Assembly (NCBI RefSeq): GCF_013267835.1 | Contig: NZ_CP053939.1 | Coordinates: forward strand, 1,922,001-1,986,000 | Reading direction: 5' to 3' | Length of the DNA: 64,000 nt | Origin: Neisseria mucosa | GTDB lineage: Bacteria; Pseudomonadota; Gammaproteobacteria; Burkholderiales; Neisseriaceae | Part shown: positions 54,227 to 63,407 of the stretch, piece by piece | How positions within the stretch are numbered: the stretch's first letter is position 1 | Layout of the letters: the number at the start of each line of letters is the position of its first letter | Program-made: the position numbers and the translations under genes | Notes under the pieces: generated by a model | Databases searched by the model: none | What the model was told of the DNA's origin: nothing | The model's input: the letters and a program-made list of their open reading frames with translations, nothing else

Positions 54227-54670
54227 TTATTTTTTGTTCAGAGAGTCACGGATTTCGCGCAACAACAGAACTTCTTCGCTAGGCTCTGCCGGTGCTTCTT
54301 CAGCAGGAGCTTCGGCTTTTTTTACGGAGTTGATGGCTTTAACCACGCAGAAGATGGCAGCGGCGATGATCAGGAAGCTGATCACGGTGTTGATGAACAG
54401 ACCGATATTCAGGGTAACGGCACCGGCTGCTTGGGCGGCTGCCAAGTTGGCGTAACCTTCTGCAGGAGCGGCTTGTGCGCCGTCTTTCAATGTAATGAAC
54501 AGGTTGGAGAAATCAACGCCGCCGATCAATAGGCCGATAGGGGGCATGATTACGTCGTCAACCAATGATTTGACGATGCCGCTGAATGCTGTACCGACAA
54601 CCATACCGACTGCGAGGTCGATCACGTTGCCACGCATAATAAATTCTTTAAATTCTGAAGCGATTGACAT
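54227..54670 (-). CDS. mscL: Large-conductance mechanosensitive channel
   Basis: MscL opens under membrane tension to release solutes during osmotic down-shock. The 147-aa protein has the N-terminal amphipathic helix and first span EFKEFIMRGNVIDLAVGMVVGTAFSGIVKSLVDDVIMPPIG. The second span is INTVISFLIIAAAIFCVVKAIN, and a Glu/Ala-rich cytoplasmic tail ends RDSLNKK. It is full length and monocistronic. Confidence 0.97.
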   Translation of the reverse strand: MSIASEFKEFIMRGNVIDLAVGMVVGTAFSGIVKSLVDDVIMPPIGLLIGGVDFSNLFITLKDGAQAAPAEGYANLAAAQAAGAVTLNIGLFINTVISFLIIAAAIFCVVKAINSVKKAEAPAEEAPAEPSEEVLLLREIRDSLNKK

Positions 54671-55117
54671 AATTAATCTCCTGTATGTGTTTGAGTCAAA
54701 ATCAGATGTGATTCAATAAATCGGCAGGCATATTAACGCTTTATCGGTTAAGAAAATTTCAATAATGTTAAATTTTGTATTTCATGCTAAAAATGCCCGG
54801 CTTCTATGCCTTCTGTATGAAAAACAGGCCGTCTGAATTTTTTTTGTTACTTTTTTGCACCACTTTTATCTGTGGCTAAGTATCAGATAATATGAATGTT
54901 ATCTTTAGAATCAATGCTCTATCGAATTTTTAGGTTAAGGTGGAATGATAATATAATAATGTTGAAAGCATAGCCGTTGAAAGCCTGTAAAGGTAATGTT
55001 TCGTATCCGTATTTGACTTTCAGACGGCCTTTTTTGTCATGCAGTTATTCAAACCATAATGTAATGGCCATAAAAAACGCACTTTCATGATGAAAGTGCG
55101 TTTGGTGTGTAAACCGT
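54671..55117. other. Gene-free stretch between mscL and fabI
   Basis: About 450 bp, AT-rich in the middle, with a single DUS near 54829, another at 55019-55029, and the fabI terminator at its right end. No gene or named repeat was found. Confidence 0.5.
55072..55103 (-). terminator. fabI terminator
   Basis: AAACGCACTTTCAT and ATGAAAGTGCGTTT (55075-55088 and 55090-55103) form a strong stem, followed on the fabI strand by a run of T. It is a non-DUS rho-independent terminator 15 bp beyond the fabI stop. Confidence 0.85.
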
Positions 55118-55906
55118 TTAGTTCTCTTCGTCATTCAGCGCGTTAATGCTGTAACCGCCGTCAACGTAGGTAATCTCGCCGGTAATGCCGGAAGCGAGGT
55201 CGGACAAGAGGAAGGCGGCGGTGTTGCCGACTTCTTCGGTGGTCACGTTGCGGCCCAGTGGGTTGTGGGAAGCGACGTGGCCTAAGAGTTTGCTTAAATC
55301 GGCGATGCCGGAAGCAGCCAGGGTTTTGATCGGGCCTGCGGAGATGCCGTTGCAGCGGATGCCTTCTTTGCCCAGGCAGGCGGCAGTGAAGCGGATGCCG
55401 GCTTCGAGGCTGGCTTTGGCCATGCCCATAACGTTGTAGTTAGGAATGGCACGAACGGCGCCCAAGTAACTCAGGGCAACGATTGCGGCGTTGCGGCCCT
55501 GCATCATCGGACGGGCGGCTTTGGCCAGCGCAGGCAGGCTGTATGCGGAGATTTCGTGAGCGGTGTTGAACGCTTCGCGGCTGATGCTGTCGAGGAAGTC
55601 GCCGCTCAAAGCTTCTTTAGGGGCGAAACCGATGGAGTGAACGAGGCCGTCCAAGCCGTCCCAGTGTTTGCCCAAGTCAACGAAAACTTGGTTGATTTCG
55701 TCGTCGCTAGCAACGTCGCAGCGGAACACGAGTTCGGAGCCGAGTTCGGCCGCCATTTTACGGACGCGCTCTTCCAGTTTGTCGACAACGTAGGTGAATG
55801 CCAATTCCGCGCCTTGTTCGCGGCAGGCTTTGGCGATGCCGTAAGCGATGGAACGCTCGGAGATCATGCCGGTAATCAGAATTTTTTTGCCTTGCAAAAA
55901 GCCCAT
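55118..55906 (-). CDS. fabI: Enoyl-ACP reductase (NADH), FabI
   Basis: FabI catalyses the last reductive step of fatty-acid elongation and is the target of triclosan-type inhibitors. The 262-aa SDR protein starts [28 protein letters not shown], the FabI-type nucleotide-binding pattern. It has [13 protein letters not shown] and the catalytic pair in [15 protein letters not shown] (Tyr and Lys seven apart), and ends with [12 protein letters not shown]. Single gene with its own terminator. Confidence 0.97.
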   Translation of the reverse strand: MGFLQGKKILITGMISERSIAYGIAKACREQGAELAFTYVVDKLEERVRKMAAELGSELVFRCDVASDDEINQVFVDLGKHWDGLDGLVHSIGFAPKEALSGDFLDSISREAFNTAHEISAYSLPALAKAARPMMQGRNAAIVALSYLGAVRAIPNYNVMGMAKASLEAGIRFTAACLGKEGIRCNGISAGPIKTLAASGIADLSKLLGHVASHNPLGRNVTTEEVGNTAAFLLSDLASGITGEITYVDGGYSINALNDEEN

Positions 55907-56114
55907 TTTCTTATCCTTTAGCAGTGGTATTGCGGTTGCATTAAACTGCGCATTATAGCAAAAACCGCTGTTTCGGCATAGAAAATAACGGATAACCCTT
56001 TGTCTTGCCTCAAATAGGGATAAGGTTTTCTGTCAAGGCCGTCTGAAACCTGACGGAACGTCGGCAAAACGTTATACTTGATGGTGTTAATGACCGATGT
56101 TTCAGGAGTGAACC

Positions 56115-58172
56115 ATGCCCGAGCAAAACCGCATTCTCTGCCGAGAACTCAGCCTGTTGGCGTTTAACCGCCGTGTACTGGCTCAGGCGCAGGATACGAA
56201 AGTTCCTTTGTTGGAACGTTTGCGTTTTCTGTGCATCGTGTCTTCCAATTTGGACGAATTTTTTGAAGTGCGCATGGCGTGGTTGAAACGCGAAAATAAA
56301 TTGCGCCCGCATCAGCCGCTCGACAACGGCAAAACTGCGGCCGAAACCATCGAAGCGGTGGCAAAAGAGGCACAGGCCTTGATTCGCGAGCAGTACGATC
56401 TGTTTAACAAAGTATTGCAGCCTGCACTCAGCCGCGCCGGTATTCATTTCTATCGCCGCCACAAATGGACGGCCGCGCAGAAAAAATGGATTGAAAATTA
56501 TTTTGACAACGAGCTGTTGCCCATTCTCACGCCCATCGGCCTTGATCCTTCGCATCCGTTCCCGCGCCCGTTAAACAAATCGCTCAACTTTGCCGTCGAA
56601 CTCGAAGGTACGGATGCGTTCGGCCGTCCGTCCGGAATGGCGATTGTGCAGGCGCCGCGCATTTTGCCGCGCGTCGTTCCCATGCCGTCTGAAATTTGCG
56701 GCGGTGATGCAGGCTTTGTGTTCTTGTCTTCGATTTTGCACGCCCATGTCGGCAAACTTTTTCCCGGTATGAAGGTTAAAGACTGCCATCAGTTCCGCCT
56801 CACGCGCGACAGCGATTTGACGGTTGATGAAGAAGATTTGAAAAACCTGCGTGCCGCGATTCAAAACGAATTGCACGACCGCGAATACGGCGACGGCGTG
56901 CGCTTGGAAGTGGCGGATACTTGTCCGGCGCATATTCACGACTTCCTGCTTGCCCAGTTCAAGCTGACTTCTGCCGAGCTGTATCAGGTCAAAGGACCGG
57001 TCAATTTGGTGCGCCTCAATGCCGTCCCCGATTTGGTGGATAGGCCGGATTTGAAGTTCCCACCGCGTAATGCAGGCCGTCTGAAAGCCTTACGCAAAAA
57101 CGGCTCCGTATTCAAACTGGTCAAACAGTCGCCGATCTTGCTGCACCATCCGTATCAATCTTTCGATCCGGTTGTCCAAATGATACGCGAGGCAGCGGCC
57201 GATCCGGATGTGTTGGCCGTTAAAATGACCATCTACCGCACCGGCAGCAATTCCGAGCTTGTGCGCGCATTGATGAAGGCCGCACTGGCGGGCAAACAGG
57301 TTACCGTCGTGGTCGAACTGATGGCGCGTTTTGACGAAGCCAACAACGTCAACTGGGCGAAGCAGCTGGAAGAGGCAGGCGCGCACGTCGTGTACGGCGT
57401 ATTCGGCTACAAAGTTCATGCCAAAATGGCTTTGGTTATCCGTCGCGAAGACGGCGTACTCAAGCGTTATGCCCACCTCGGTACCGGCAACTACCACCAA
57501 GGCACATCGCGCATCTACACCGACTTCGGCATCATCACCGCCGACGAACAAATCACTGCCGATGTGAACACTTTGTTTATGGAAATCACAGGATTGGGCA
57601 AGCCGGGCCGTCTGAACAAGCTCTATCAAAGCCCGTTTACCCTGCACAAAATGGTCATCGACCGCATCAAGCAGGAAACCGAACACGCCAAAGCAGGCAA
57701 ACCGGCGCGGATTACCGCCAAGATGAACTCCCTCATCGAGCCGAGTGTAATCGATGCGCTGTATCAAGCCAGCGCGGCAGGCGTGCAAATCGATCTGATT
57801 GTGCGCGGTATGTGTACCTTGCGCCCGGGTGTCAAAGGCTTGTCCGAAAACATCCGCGTCCGCTCCATCATCGGCCGCCAACTCGAACACTCGCGCGTGT
57901 ACTGCTTCCATAACAACGGCGCAGACGATACCTTTATCTCCAGCGCCGACTGGATGGGTCGCAACTTCTTCCGCCGCATTGAAGTCGCCACGCCGATTAC
58001 CACGCCCGAACTCAAAGAGCGCGTGATCCGCGAAGGCTTGGAAATGGCTTTGGAAGACAATACCCAGGCTTGGCTGATGCAGCCTGACGGCAGCTACGTC
58101 CGCACCCAGCCGAAAGACGGCGAGCCTGCGTTTGGTTTGCAGGAAGGTTTGTGGAAAATATACGGGCGTTGA
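56115..58172 (+). CDS. ppk: Polyphosphate kinase 1
   Basis: Ppk1 makes polyphosphate from ATP at the membrane. The 685-aa protein has the N-terminal domain (NRILCRELSLLAFNRRVL, FLCIVSSNLDEFFEVRM) and the head-domain loop HPYQSFDPVVQMIREAA. The catalytic motifs are YGVFGYKVHAKMALVIRRE, with the phospho-accepting His, and YAHLGTGNYHQGTSRIYTDFG. The C-terminus includes SRVYCFHNNG and SSADWMGRNFFRRIE. Full length; CAGGAG precedes the ATG. Confidence 0.98.
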   Translation: MPEQNRILCRELSLLAFNRRVLAQAQDTKVPLLERLRFLCIVSSNLDEFFEVRMAWLKRENKLRPHQPLDNGKTAAETIEAVAKEAQALIREQYDLFNKVLQPALSRAGIHFYRRHKWTAAQKKWIENYFDNELLPILTPIGLDPSHPFPRPLNKSLNFAVELEGTDAFGRPSGMAIVQAPRILPRVVPMPSEICGGDAGFVFLSSILHAHVGKLFPGMKVKDCHQFRLTRDSDLTVDEEDLKNLRAAIQNELHDREYGDGVRLEVADTCPAHIHDFLLAQFKLTSAELYQVKGPVNLVRLNAVPDLVDRPDLKFPPRNAGRLKALRKNGSVFKLVKQSPILLHHPYQSFDPVVQMIREAAADPDVLAVKMTIYRTGSNSELVRALMKAALAGKQVTVVVELMARFDEANNVNWAKQLEEAGAHVVYGVFGYKVHAKMALVIRREDGVLKRYAHLGTGNYHQGTSRIYTDFGIITADEQITADVNTLFMEITGLGKPGRLNKLYQSPFTLHKMVIDRIKQETEHAKAGKPARITAKMNSLIEPSVIDALYQASAAGVQIDLIVRGMCTLRPGVKGLSENIRVRSIIGRQLEHSRVYCFHNNGADDTFISSADWMGRNFFRRIEVATPITTPELKERVIREGLEMALEDNTQAWLMQPDGSYVRTQPKDGEPAFGLQEGLWKIYGR

Positions 58173-58186
58173 GTTGAAGAATGTTC

Positions 58187-58218
58187 AGGCCGTCTGAAAC
58201 GCAGGTTTCAGACGGCCT
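58187..58218 (+). terminator. DUS hairpin after ppk
   Basis: AGGCCGTCTGAAAC (58187-58200) and GTTTCAGACGGCCT (58205-58218) with a 4-nt loop, followed by TTTTTT. Confidence 0.85.
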
Positions 58219-58272
58219 TTTTTGATTTTGCCGTTATAATCCCATTTCCCAATCTTTCAGACGGCCTTTTCT

Positions 58273-60288
58273 ATGAAATCCTACCCCGATTCCTATCTCC
58301 ATTTTGAAAACCTCGAATCTCCCGAAACGCAAAATTTCGCCGCCGCGGCGCATGCCGAAACGCGCAAGCGTTTTTTAGAAAACGACAAGGCGCGCGCGCT
58401 GTCGGACGGGATTTTGGCGCAGATGCAGGACACGCGTCAGATTCCGTTTTGTCAGGAACACCGCGCGCGGATGTACCATTTCCATCAGGACGCGGAATAT
58501 CCGAAGGGCGTGTACCGCGTATGTACCGCGGCGACTTACCGTTCCGGCTATCCAGAGTGGAAAATCCTGTTTTCAGTGGCGGATTTCGACGAGCTGCTCG
58601 GCGACGATGTGTATTTGGGCGGCGTTTCGCACTTGGTGGAAAAGCCCAACCGCGCGCTGTTAACCTTGAGCAAATCGGGTGGCGATACGGCGTATACGCT
58701 GGAAGTGGATTTGGAAGCAGGGGAATTGGTAGAAGGCGGTTTTCACTTTCCGGCAGGCAAAAACCATGTGTCGTGGCGCGATGAAAATAGCGTGTGGGTG
58801 TGTCCGGCTTGGGATGAGCGGCAGTTGACCGAATCGGGCTATCCGCGCGAAGTGTGGCTGGTGGAGCGCGGCAAGAGTTTCGAGGAAAGCCTGCCGGTGT
58901 ACCAAATTGATAAAGGCGCGATGATGGTGAACGCGTGGCGTTACCTTGATCCGCAGGGTTCGCCGATTGATTTGATTGAAGCGTCGGACGGTTTTTATAC
59001 CAAAACCTATTTGCAGGTGTCGTCTGAAGGCGAGGCGAAGCCGTTAAACCTGCCCAATGATTGCGACGTGGTCGGCTATCTGGCGGGGCATCTTTTGCTG
59101 ACGTTGCGCAAAGACTGGAACCGTGCGAACCAAAGCTATCCGAGCGGCGCGCTGGTGGCGGTGAAGCTGAATCGGGGCGAACTCGGGGCGGCGCAGCTTT
59201 TGTTTGCGCCCGATGAAACGCAGGCATTGGAAAGTGTGGAAACGACCAAGCGTTTTGTGGTGGCGAGCCTTTTGGAAAACGTACAAGGCCGTCTGAAAGC
59301 GTGGCGCTTTAGCGATGGCAAATGGCAGGAAGTCGAACTGCCGCGCCTGCCTTCGGGTGCGTTGGAAATGACCGACCAACCGTGGGGCGGAGACGTGGTT
59401 TACCTTGCCTCCAGCGATTTCACTACGCCGCTGACGCTGTTTGCGCTGGATTTGAACGTGATGGAACTGACCGTCATGCGCCGCCAGCCGCAGCAGTTCG
59501 ATTCAGACGGCATCAACGTGCAGCAGTTTTGGACGACTTCGGCCGACGGCGAGCGCATTCCTTATTTCCACGTCGGCAAAAACGCTGCGCCCGACACGCC
59601 AACGCTGGTCTATGCCTACGGCGGTTTCGGCATTCCTGAATTGCCGCATTATCTGGGCAGCGTCGGCAAATATTGGCTGGAAGAGGGCAACGCCTTCGTG
59701 TTGGCGAACATACGCGGCGGCGGTGAATTCGGCCCGCGCTGGCATCAGGCGGCGCAAGGCGTAAGCAAACACAAAAGCGTCGATGATTTGCTTGCCGTCG
59801 TGCGCGATTTGTCCGAACGCGGCATGAGTTCGCCCCAACACATCGGTTTGCAGGGCGGCAGCAACGGCGGCCTGATTACCGCCGCCGCCTTCGTGCGCGA
59901 ACCGCAAAGCATCGGTGCGCTGGTGTGCGAAGTGCCGCTGACCGATATGATCCGCTATCCGCTGCTCTCCGCCGGTTCAAGTTGGACGGACGAATACGGC
60001 AATCCGCAGAAATACGAAGTCTGCAAACGCTGGCTGGGCGAATTGTCGCCGTATCACAATCTTTCAGACAGCATCAATTATCCGCCTGCGCTCATTACCA
60101 CCAGCCTCAGCGACGACCGCGTCCATCCCGCCCACGCGCTCAAGTTCTACGCCAAACTGCGCGAAACCTCGCCGCAATCTTGGCTCTACTCGCCTGACGG
60201 CGGCGGCCATACCGGCAACGGCACGCAACGCGAATCCGCCGACGAACTCGCCTGTGTCTTGCTGTTTTTGAAAGAGTTTTTAGGGTAG
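58273..60288 (+). CDS. Prolyl oligopeptidase-family (S9) serine peptidase
   Basis: The 671-aa protein has an N-terminal beta-propeller-like region and a C-terminal alpha/beta-hydrolase domain. The catalytic triad is visible: Ser in LQGGSNGGLITA, Asp in TTSLSDDRVHPAHA and His in GGGHTGNG. YAYGGFGIPELP and ANIRGGGEFGPRWHQA are also typical of the S9A branch. There is no signal peptide, so it is cytoplasmic. It probably cleaves short peptides. A DUS sits directly upstream of the start, ending 3 bp before the ATG. Confidence 0.93.
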   Translation: MKSYPDSYLHFENLESPETQNFAAAAHAETRKRFLENDKARALSDGILAQMQDTRQIPFCQEHRARMYHFHQDAEYPKGVYRVCTAATYRSGYPEWKILFSVADFDELLGDDVYLGGVSHLVEKPNRALLTLSKSGGDTAYTLEVDLEAGELVEGGFHFPAGKNHVSWRDENSVWVCPAWDERQLTESGYPREVWLVERGKSFEESLPVYQIDKGAMMVNAWRYLDPQGSPIDLIEASDGFYTKTYLQVSSEGEAKPLNLPNDCDVVGYLAGHLLLTLRKDWNRANQSYPSGALVAVKLNRGELGAAQLLFAPDETQALESVETTKRFVVASLLENVQGRLKAWRFSDGKWQEVELPRLPSGALEMTDQPWGGDVVYLASSDFTTPLTLFALDLNVMELTVMRRQPQQFDSDGINVQQFWTTSADGERIPYFHVGKNAAPDTPTLVYAYGGFGIPELPHYLGSVGKYWLEEGNAFVLANIRGGGEFGPRWHQAAQGVSKHKSVDDLLAVVRDLSERGMSSPQHIGLQGGSNGGLITAAAFVREPQSIGALVCEVPLTDMIRYPLLSAGSSWTDEYGNPQKYEVCKRWLGELSPYHNLSDSINYPPALITTSLSDDRVHPAHALKFYAKLRETSPQSWLYSPDGGGHTGNGTQRESADELACVLLFLKEFLG

Positions 60289-60356
60289 AAGTAAGCAGCA
60301 GGACTGACTGTTTTGTAAAGTTGAGAAACAAAATACTCTTGTTTCGGTAAGTGAAA

Positions 60357-60403
60357 AGAAGGCCGTCTGAAAAACGAATATTAAAGTTTTCAGACGGCCT
60401 TCT
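60357..60403 (+). terminator. DUS hairpin after the S9 peptidase gene
   Basis: AGAAGGCCGTCTGAAAA (60357-60373) and TTTTCAGACGGCCTTCT (60387-60403), a 17-bp stem with a 13-nt loop followed by TTTC. Confidence 0.8.
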
Positions 60404-60502
60404 TTTCTTTTAACTTTCAACATATCCCGATAAAATGGACACTTTGTAAGTGATCATTGATGGAAGACGCAATTATGGCAACCGAACCGAAAAATTATAC
60501 AC

Positions 60503-60661
60503 GATTTAGAAAATAATTTCAAACAAAACAATATATTAAAACTCAAACAAATCTTTCCCGAAGTCTGTTGCGAAGACCAAATCGACTTTGAGAAACTCAA
60601 ACTCGTCCTTGGCACAGAAAACCTTGCCGGGGTGGGCGACGTTATCAACTCGATGCTGTAG
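60503..60661 (+). pseudogene. Remnant of a type III DNA methyltransferase (mod), N-terminal fragment
   Basis: A 52-codon frame ending in TAG reads DLENNFKQNNILKLKQIFPE, then CEDQIDFEKLKLVLG. This matches the N-terminal segment of Neisseria type III Mod proteins. The start region is damaged: the preceding ATG at 60461 is in another frame that stops at once. The catalytic and recognition parts are missing. It is not an intact gene, and no res gene follows. Recognition is from the family's N-terminal sequence and is fairly specific. Confidence 0.7.
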
Positions 60662-60706
60662 AAACTAGTAGCGTTGTTTACAGTATTTCCAGGAGAATAC
60701 TGAAAC

Positions 60707-60922
60707 ATGAACATGCACAAAAACACCCGTCTCACCCCGTCTCTGGATTTGGATATCCTCAACGGCATCATGCGCCAAGCCGTGTTGCAGCAGCCGCAAA
60801 CCTACTTGGGCGCGGACGTAGTCATCGAAACGCATATCACCCGCGACATGCTCGAGCGCGCAGAAAAAATCCGCCTCTCCAACGCCTTGAGAGGCGTGTT
60901 TGAGGCGGATTTGGTGTACTAG
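60707..60922 (+). CDS. Small hypothetical protein beside the mod remnant
   Basis: A 71-aa frame starts MNMHKNTRLTPSLDLDILNG and ends EADLVY, preceded by AGGAG at about 10 bp. It has no signal or membrane segment and no motif I know. Coding-like composition and a ribosome-binding site support it. It lies directly after the mod fragment and may be cargo of the same former insertion. Confidence 0.5.
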   Translation: MNMHKNTRLTPSLDLDILNGIMRQAVLQQPQTYLGADVVIETHITRDMLERAEKIRLSNALRGVFEADLVY

Positions 60923-60966
60923 GAACAATCAATGATTTCTCGGAAATGGATAAAGCCTGAAGGCGA

Positions 60967-62424
60967 TTATTCGTTAGACGGTTTATCTGTCTGAGACTTG
61001 TGCGTTTGCAATATGCGCACTACCTTACCCTCATAACGCTGGCGTAACCACGCCTGTATCCGCTCGAGATCTTTGGCGGGCAATGGCTGCTCCAATTCGA
61101 GAGAGACAACGACGATATCGTCATATGTATCTGTCTTCAGTTCTACGTTTTTTTGGCTTTCAGACTGTTCGGAAACAGGCGTTGTTTGCGCTTTATCCCA
61201 AGCCAAGCCGCGTCCGACAACGATTTTTTCCGCTTCCGGATATTGGGCTTTTAATTCCTTGAGTACCGCTGCATCGTCGATATCGGAGGCTTTGCCTGCC
61301 AGTATGGTATCGATATAGGCCTGCTGCTCTTTCAGCTCATTTTGCTGCTGAACCGGGTTGTTTCGGCTTGCCAGCAATTCTTCGATTTTGGCATCGTTCC
61401 CTCCCGCATAGACCACGTTGACCTTCGGCTCTTTCACCCCCGACGCGTTAAGGCTTTTCACCAGCAAGGCGGAAATTTTCTCGGCATTGCCCGTTCCATT
61501 GACAATCAGACCGACTTTATTTTCTCTGTGGTTCAACATCTTACGCAGCACGAAAAAACCTTCCTGTTGCTGCGCAGTGGCAATGGCGGCATTGGCTCTG
61601 GTGTTGAAGATCTCCTGACGCACCAGTCCTGATGCCATATAGCCGCTCGGAATCATCACAGCCAACACGACGGCAGTAATAATGATGCTTTGCAACCGGC
61701 GTTTGGATTCCGTTATCAACCCCCTGCGCGACAGCTTGAGCAGCTTGGAAAACAACAAGGTCGAAAAAGCGATGAACACGCAGTTGATGGCAAAAAGATA
61801 TGAAGCACCGAGAAAGTAGTGCCAGTTGCCATGTGCCAGTCCGTAGCCCGCAGTACACAGGGGCGGCATCAATGCGGTAGCAATCGCCACACCCGGTATG
61901 GCATTGCCTCCTTCTTTTCGAGTCAGCGCCACAATACCCGCACTACCGCCGAAGAAGGCAATCAACACATCCCAAAGGGTCGGCTGAGTACGCGCCAAAA
62001 GCTCGCTTTGCGCCTCTTTAAGCGGGGTTAACAGGAAATACAACGTAGCGGTAATCAAGCTGATGACGACGAATATAATAATATTGCGCACGGCTTGACG
62101 GATCAGCGCAGTATCCCCTACCGCCAAACCGTAACCCATACCGACAATCGGCCCCATCAACGGCGAAATCAACATCGCGCCGATCACTACCGCCGTGCTG
62201 TTTACATTCAGACCGATACTCGCCACGGCAATGGCAAACATCAATACCCACATATTGGTTCCGGACACCCGAGTATTGGCGCGGATGACGGCATCAATTT
62301 TATCGGGATGGGCCTGGTCATGCGCAAGATTGAACACATCTTGCAACTTGGTCATGGCACCATTGTCTTCTTTTGGCTGATTTTCTTGTATTTCCTGATT
62401 TTTACTTTTTTCCTGATCTTGCAT
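60967..62424 (-). CDS. DUF389-family membrane protein
   Basis: The 485-aa protein has the DUF389 core: NMWVLMFAIAVASIGLNVNSTAVVIGAMLISPLMGPIVGMGYGL, then GGNAIPGVAIATALMPPLCTAGYGLA, with about six membrane spans. A soluble C-terminal region rich in Lys/Gln follows from about residue 300. The first 60 residues are charged and cytoplasmic. Function unknown. It is single; the gene upstream on the other side is acpP, about 580 bp away. Confidence 0.87.
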   Translation of the reverse strand: MQDQEKSKNQEIQENQPKEDNGAMTKLQDVFNLAHDQAHPDKIDAVIRANTRVSGTNMWVLMFAIAVASIGLNVNSTAVVIGAMLISPLMGPIVGMGYGLAVGDTALIRQAVRNIIIFVVISLITATLYFLLTPLKEAQSELLARTQPTLWDVLIAFFGGSAGIVALTRKEGGNAIPGVAIATALMPPLCTAGYGLAHGNWHYFLGASYLFAINCVFIAFSTLLFSKLLKLSRRGLITESKRRLQSIIITAVVLAVMIPSGYMASGLVRQEIFNTRANAAIATAQQQEGFFVLRKMLNHRENKVGLIVNGTGNAEKISALLVKSLNASGVKEPKVNVVYAGGNDAKIEELLASRNNPVQQQNELKEQQAYIDTILAGKASDIDDAAVLKELKAQYPEAEKIVVGRGLAWDKAQTTPVSEQSESQKNVELKTDTYDDIVVVSLELEQPLPAKDLERIQAWLRQRYEGKVVRILQTHKSQTDKPSNE

Positions 62425-62617
62425 GTGCGTATCCTAAAGTTTTAATAGTCTATTTTAAACATCTAATTCATAAAGAATTTTTGAGTAATGAAATAATGCT
62501 TTGCCATTACGGCTAAATCTGACAGGCACACTTCCCGCAGTATATAATATATTAGCATACGTCCACAAACTTCCTCCGTTAGATGAAGGAAGGGCAAAGT
62601 TGCCGTTACAGCAAGCC

Positions 62618-62723
62618 GTAACGTGGGCTTTACCCACGAGATGAATGCCAAAATGAAAGTCTATGTGACTGTTGTCGGATTTAGTTGTTGGATGGTGGAT
62701 TTCGTGGGCAAAGCCCACGCTAC
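62618..62723. repeat. Nested-palindrome repeat element (MITE-like)
   Basis: The ends are 22-bp inverted repeats differing at two positions: left arm 62618-62639 (GTAACGTGGGCTTTACCCAC then GA) and right arm 62702-62723. Each arm is itself a palindrome around a 3-nt centre (CGTGGGC-TTT-GCCCACG type). The 62-bp core has no gene; small frames crossing it look accidental. It is not a Correia element, whose ends start TATAGTGGATTAA. Confidence 0.6.
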
Positions 62724-62755
62724 TTGGGTTATCCCAAATCTGCCTTGATTGAATA

Positions 62756-62799
62756 AAAGGTCGTCTGAAAACGGGGAAATCAGTTTTCAGACGACCTTT
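62756..62799. terminator. Inverted pair of variant DUS
   Basis: AAAGGTCGTCTGAAAAC (62756-62772) and its complement (62783-62799) form a 17-bp stem with a 10-nt loop. Both arms have the GTCGTCTGAA form rather than GCCGTCTGAA. Confidence 0.6.
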
Positions 62800-62842
62800 C
62801 CGCTTATTAACTTATTGATACCAAAGAAAAACAAATTCCCGC

Positions 62843-62912
62843 TTGTAGGTTAAAATCAGCCTATGCTAATATGCGCAACAACAGGTTTTTCCAGAATAAT
62901 CTGTGCTAAAAT
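62843..62912 (+). promoter_or_regulatory. Candidate acpP promoters
   Basis: Two possible promoters lie before acpP: TTGTAG (62843-62848) with TAATAT (62867-62872) at 18 bp, and an extended -10, TGCTAAAAT, ending at 62912. Either would serve acpP, about 100-140 bp downstream. Confidence 0.4.
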
Positions 62913-63008
62913 GTAGGATTAGATGGAAAACTCTATCCGAATTCGGTACAATACCGACGAATTATTTCTCTTAAACAACCTGCCGCAAGGCGAAAAGGAA
63001 CGACTGAC

Positions 63009-63245
63009 ATGTCAAACATCGAACAACAAGTTAAAAAAATTGTTGCTGAACAACTGGGCGTAAACGAAGCCGAAGTGAAAAATGAATCTTCTTTCCAAGA
63101 CGATTTGGGTGCTGACTCTCTGGACACCGTGGAACTGGTGATGGCTTTGGAAGAAGCTTTCGGCTGCGAAATCCCTGACGAAGACGCTGAAAAAATCACT
63201 ACCGTACAATTGGCTATCGACTACATCAACGCCCACCAAGGCTAA
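63009..63245 (+). CDS. acpP: Acyl carrier protein
   Basis: AcpP carries growing fatty acids on phosphopantetheine. The 78-aa acidic protein has the attachment motif [19 protein letters not shown] (Ser at about 37). It is the housekeeping ACP and precedes fabF in the usual order. It differs clearly from the DltC-like carrier at 7568 in the capsule locus. AAGGAACGAC before the ATG is a good ribosome-binding site. Confidence 0.98.
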   Translation: MSNIEQQVKKIVAEQLGVNEAEVKNESSFQDDLGADSLDTVELVMALEEAFGCEIPDEDAEKITTVQLAIDYINAHQG

Positions 63246-63407
63246 TCGGTCGCCTCAAACATCCAGCCTCTGCTGCGCCATCGCAATAGAGGCTTTTACC
63301 TTATTATCAAACCCCTGAAATTTCAGACGGCATGAGTTTTGCCCGTTTTCACGAAGAAAAAGAGCAAGGCTGCCGCGAAAATCCCGACAACCAACAGCGA
63401 GATTATC

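Noticed and set aside
58271..59227. Long antisense frame of 318 codons opposite the S9 peptidase gene
   Set aside because: It is Pro/Arg/Ser-rich, has no ribosome-binding site and mirrors a GC-rich coding gene; the S9 frame has full catalytic motifs.
62455..62718. 87-codon frame across the nested-palindrome element
   Set aside because: Its start codons and the GKAHVT/GFAHEI segments come from the repeat arms; likely accidental.
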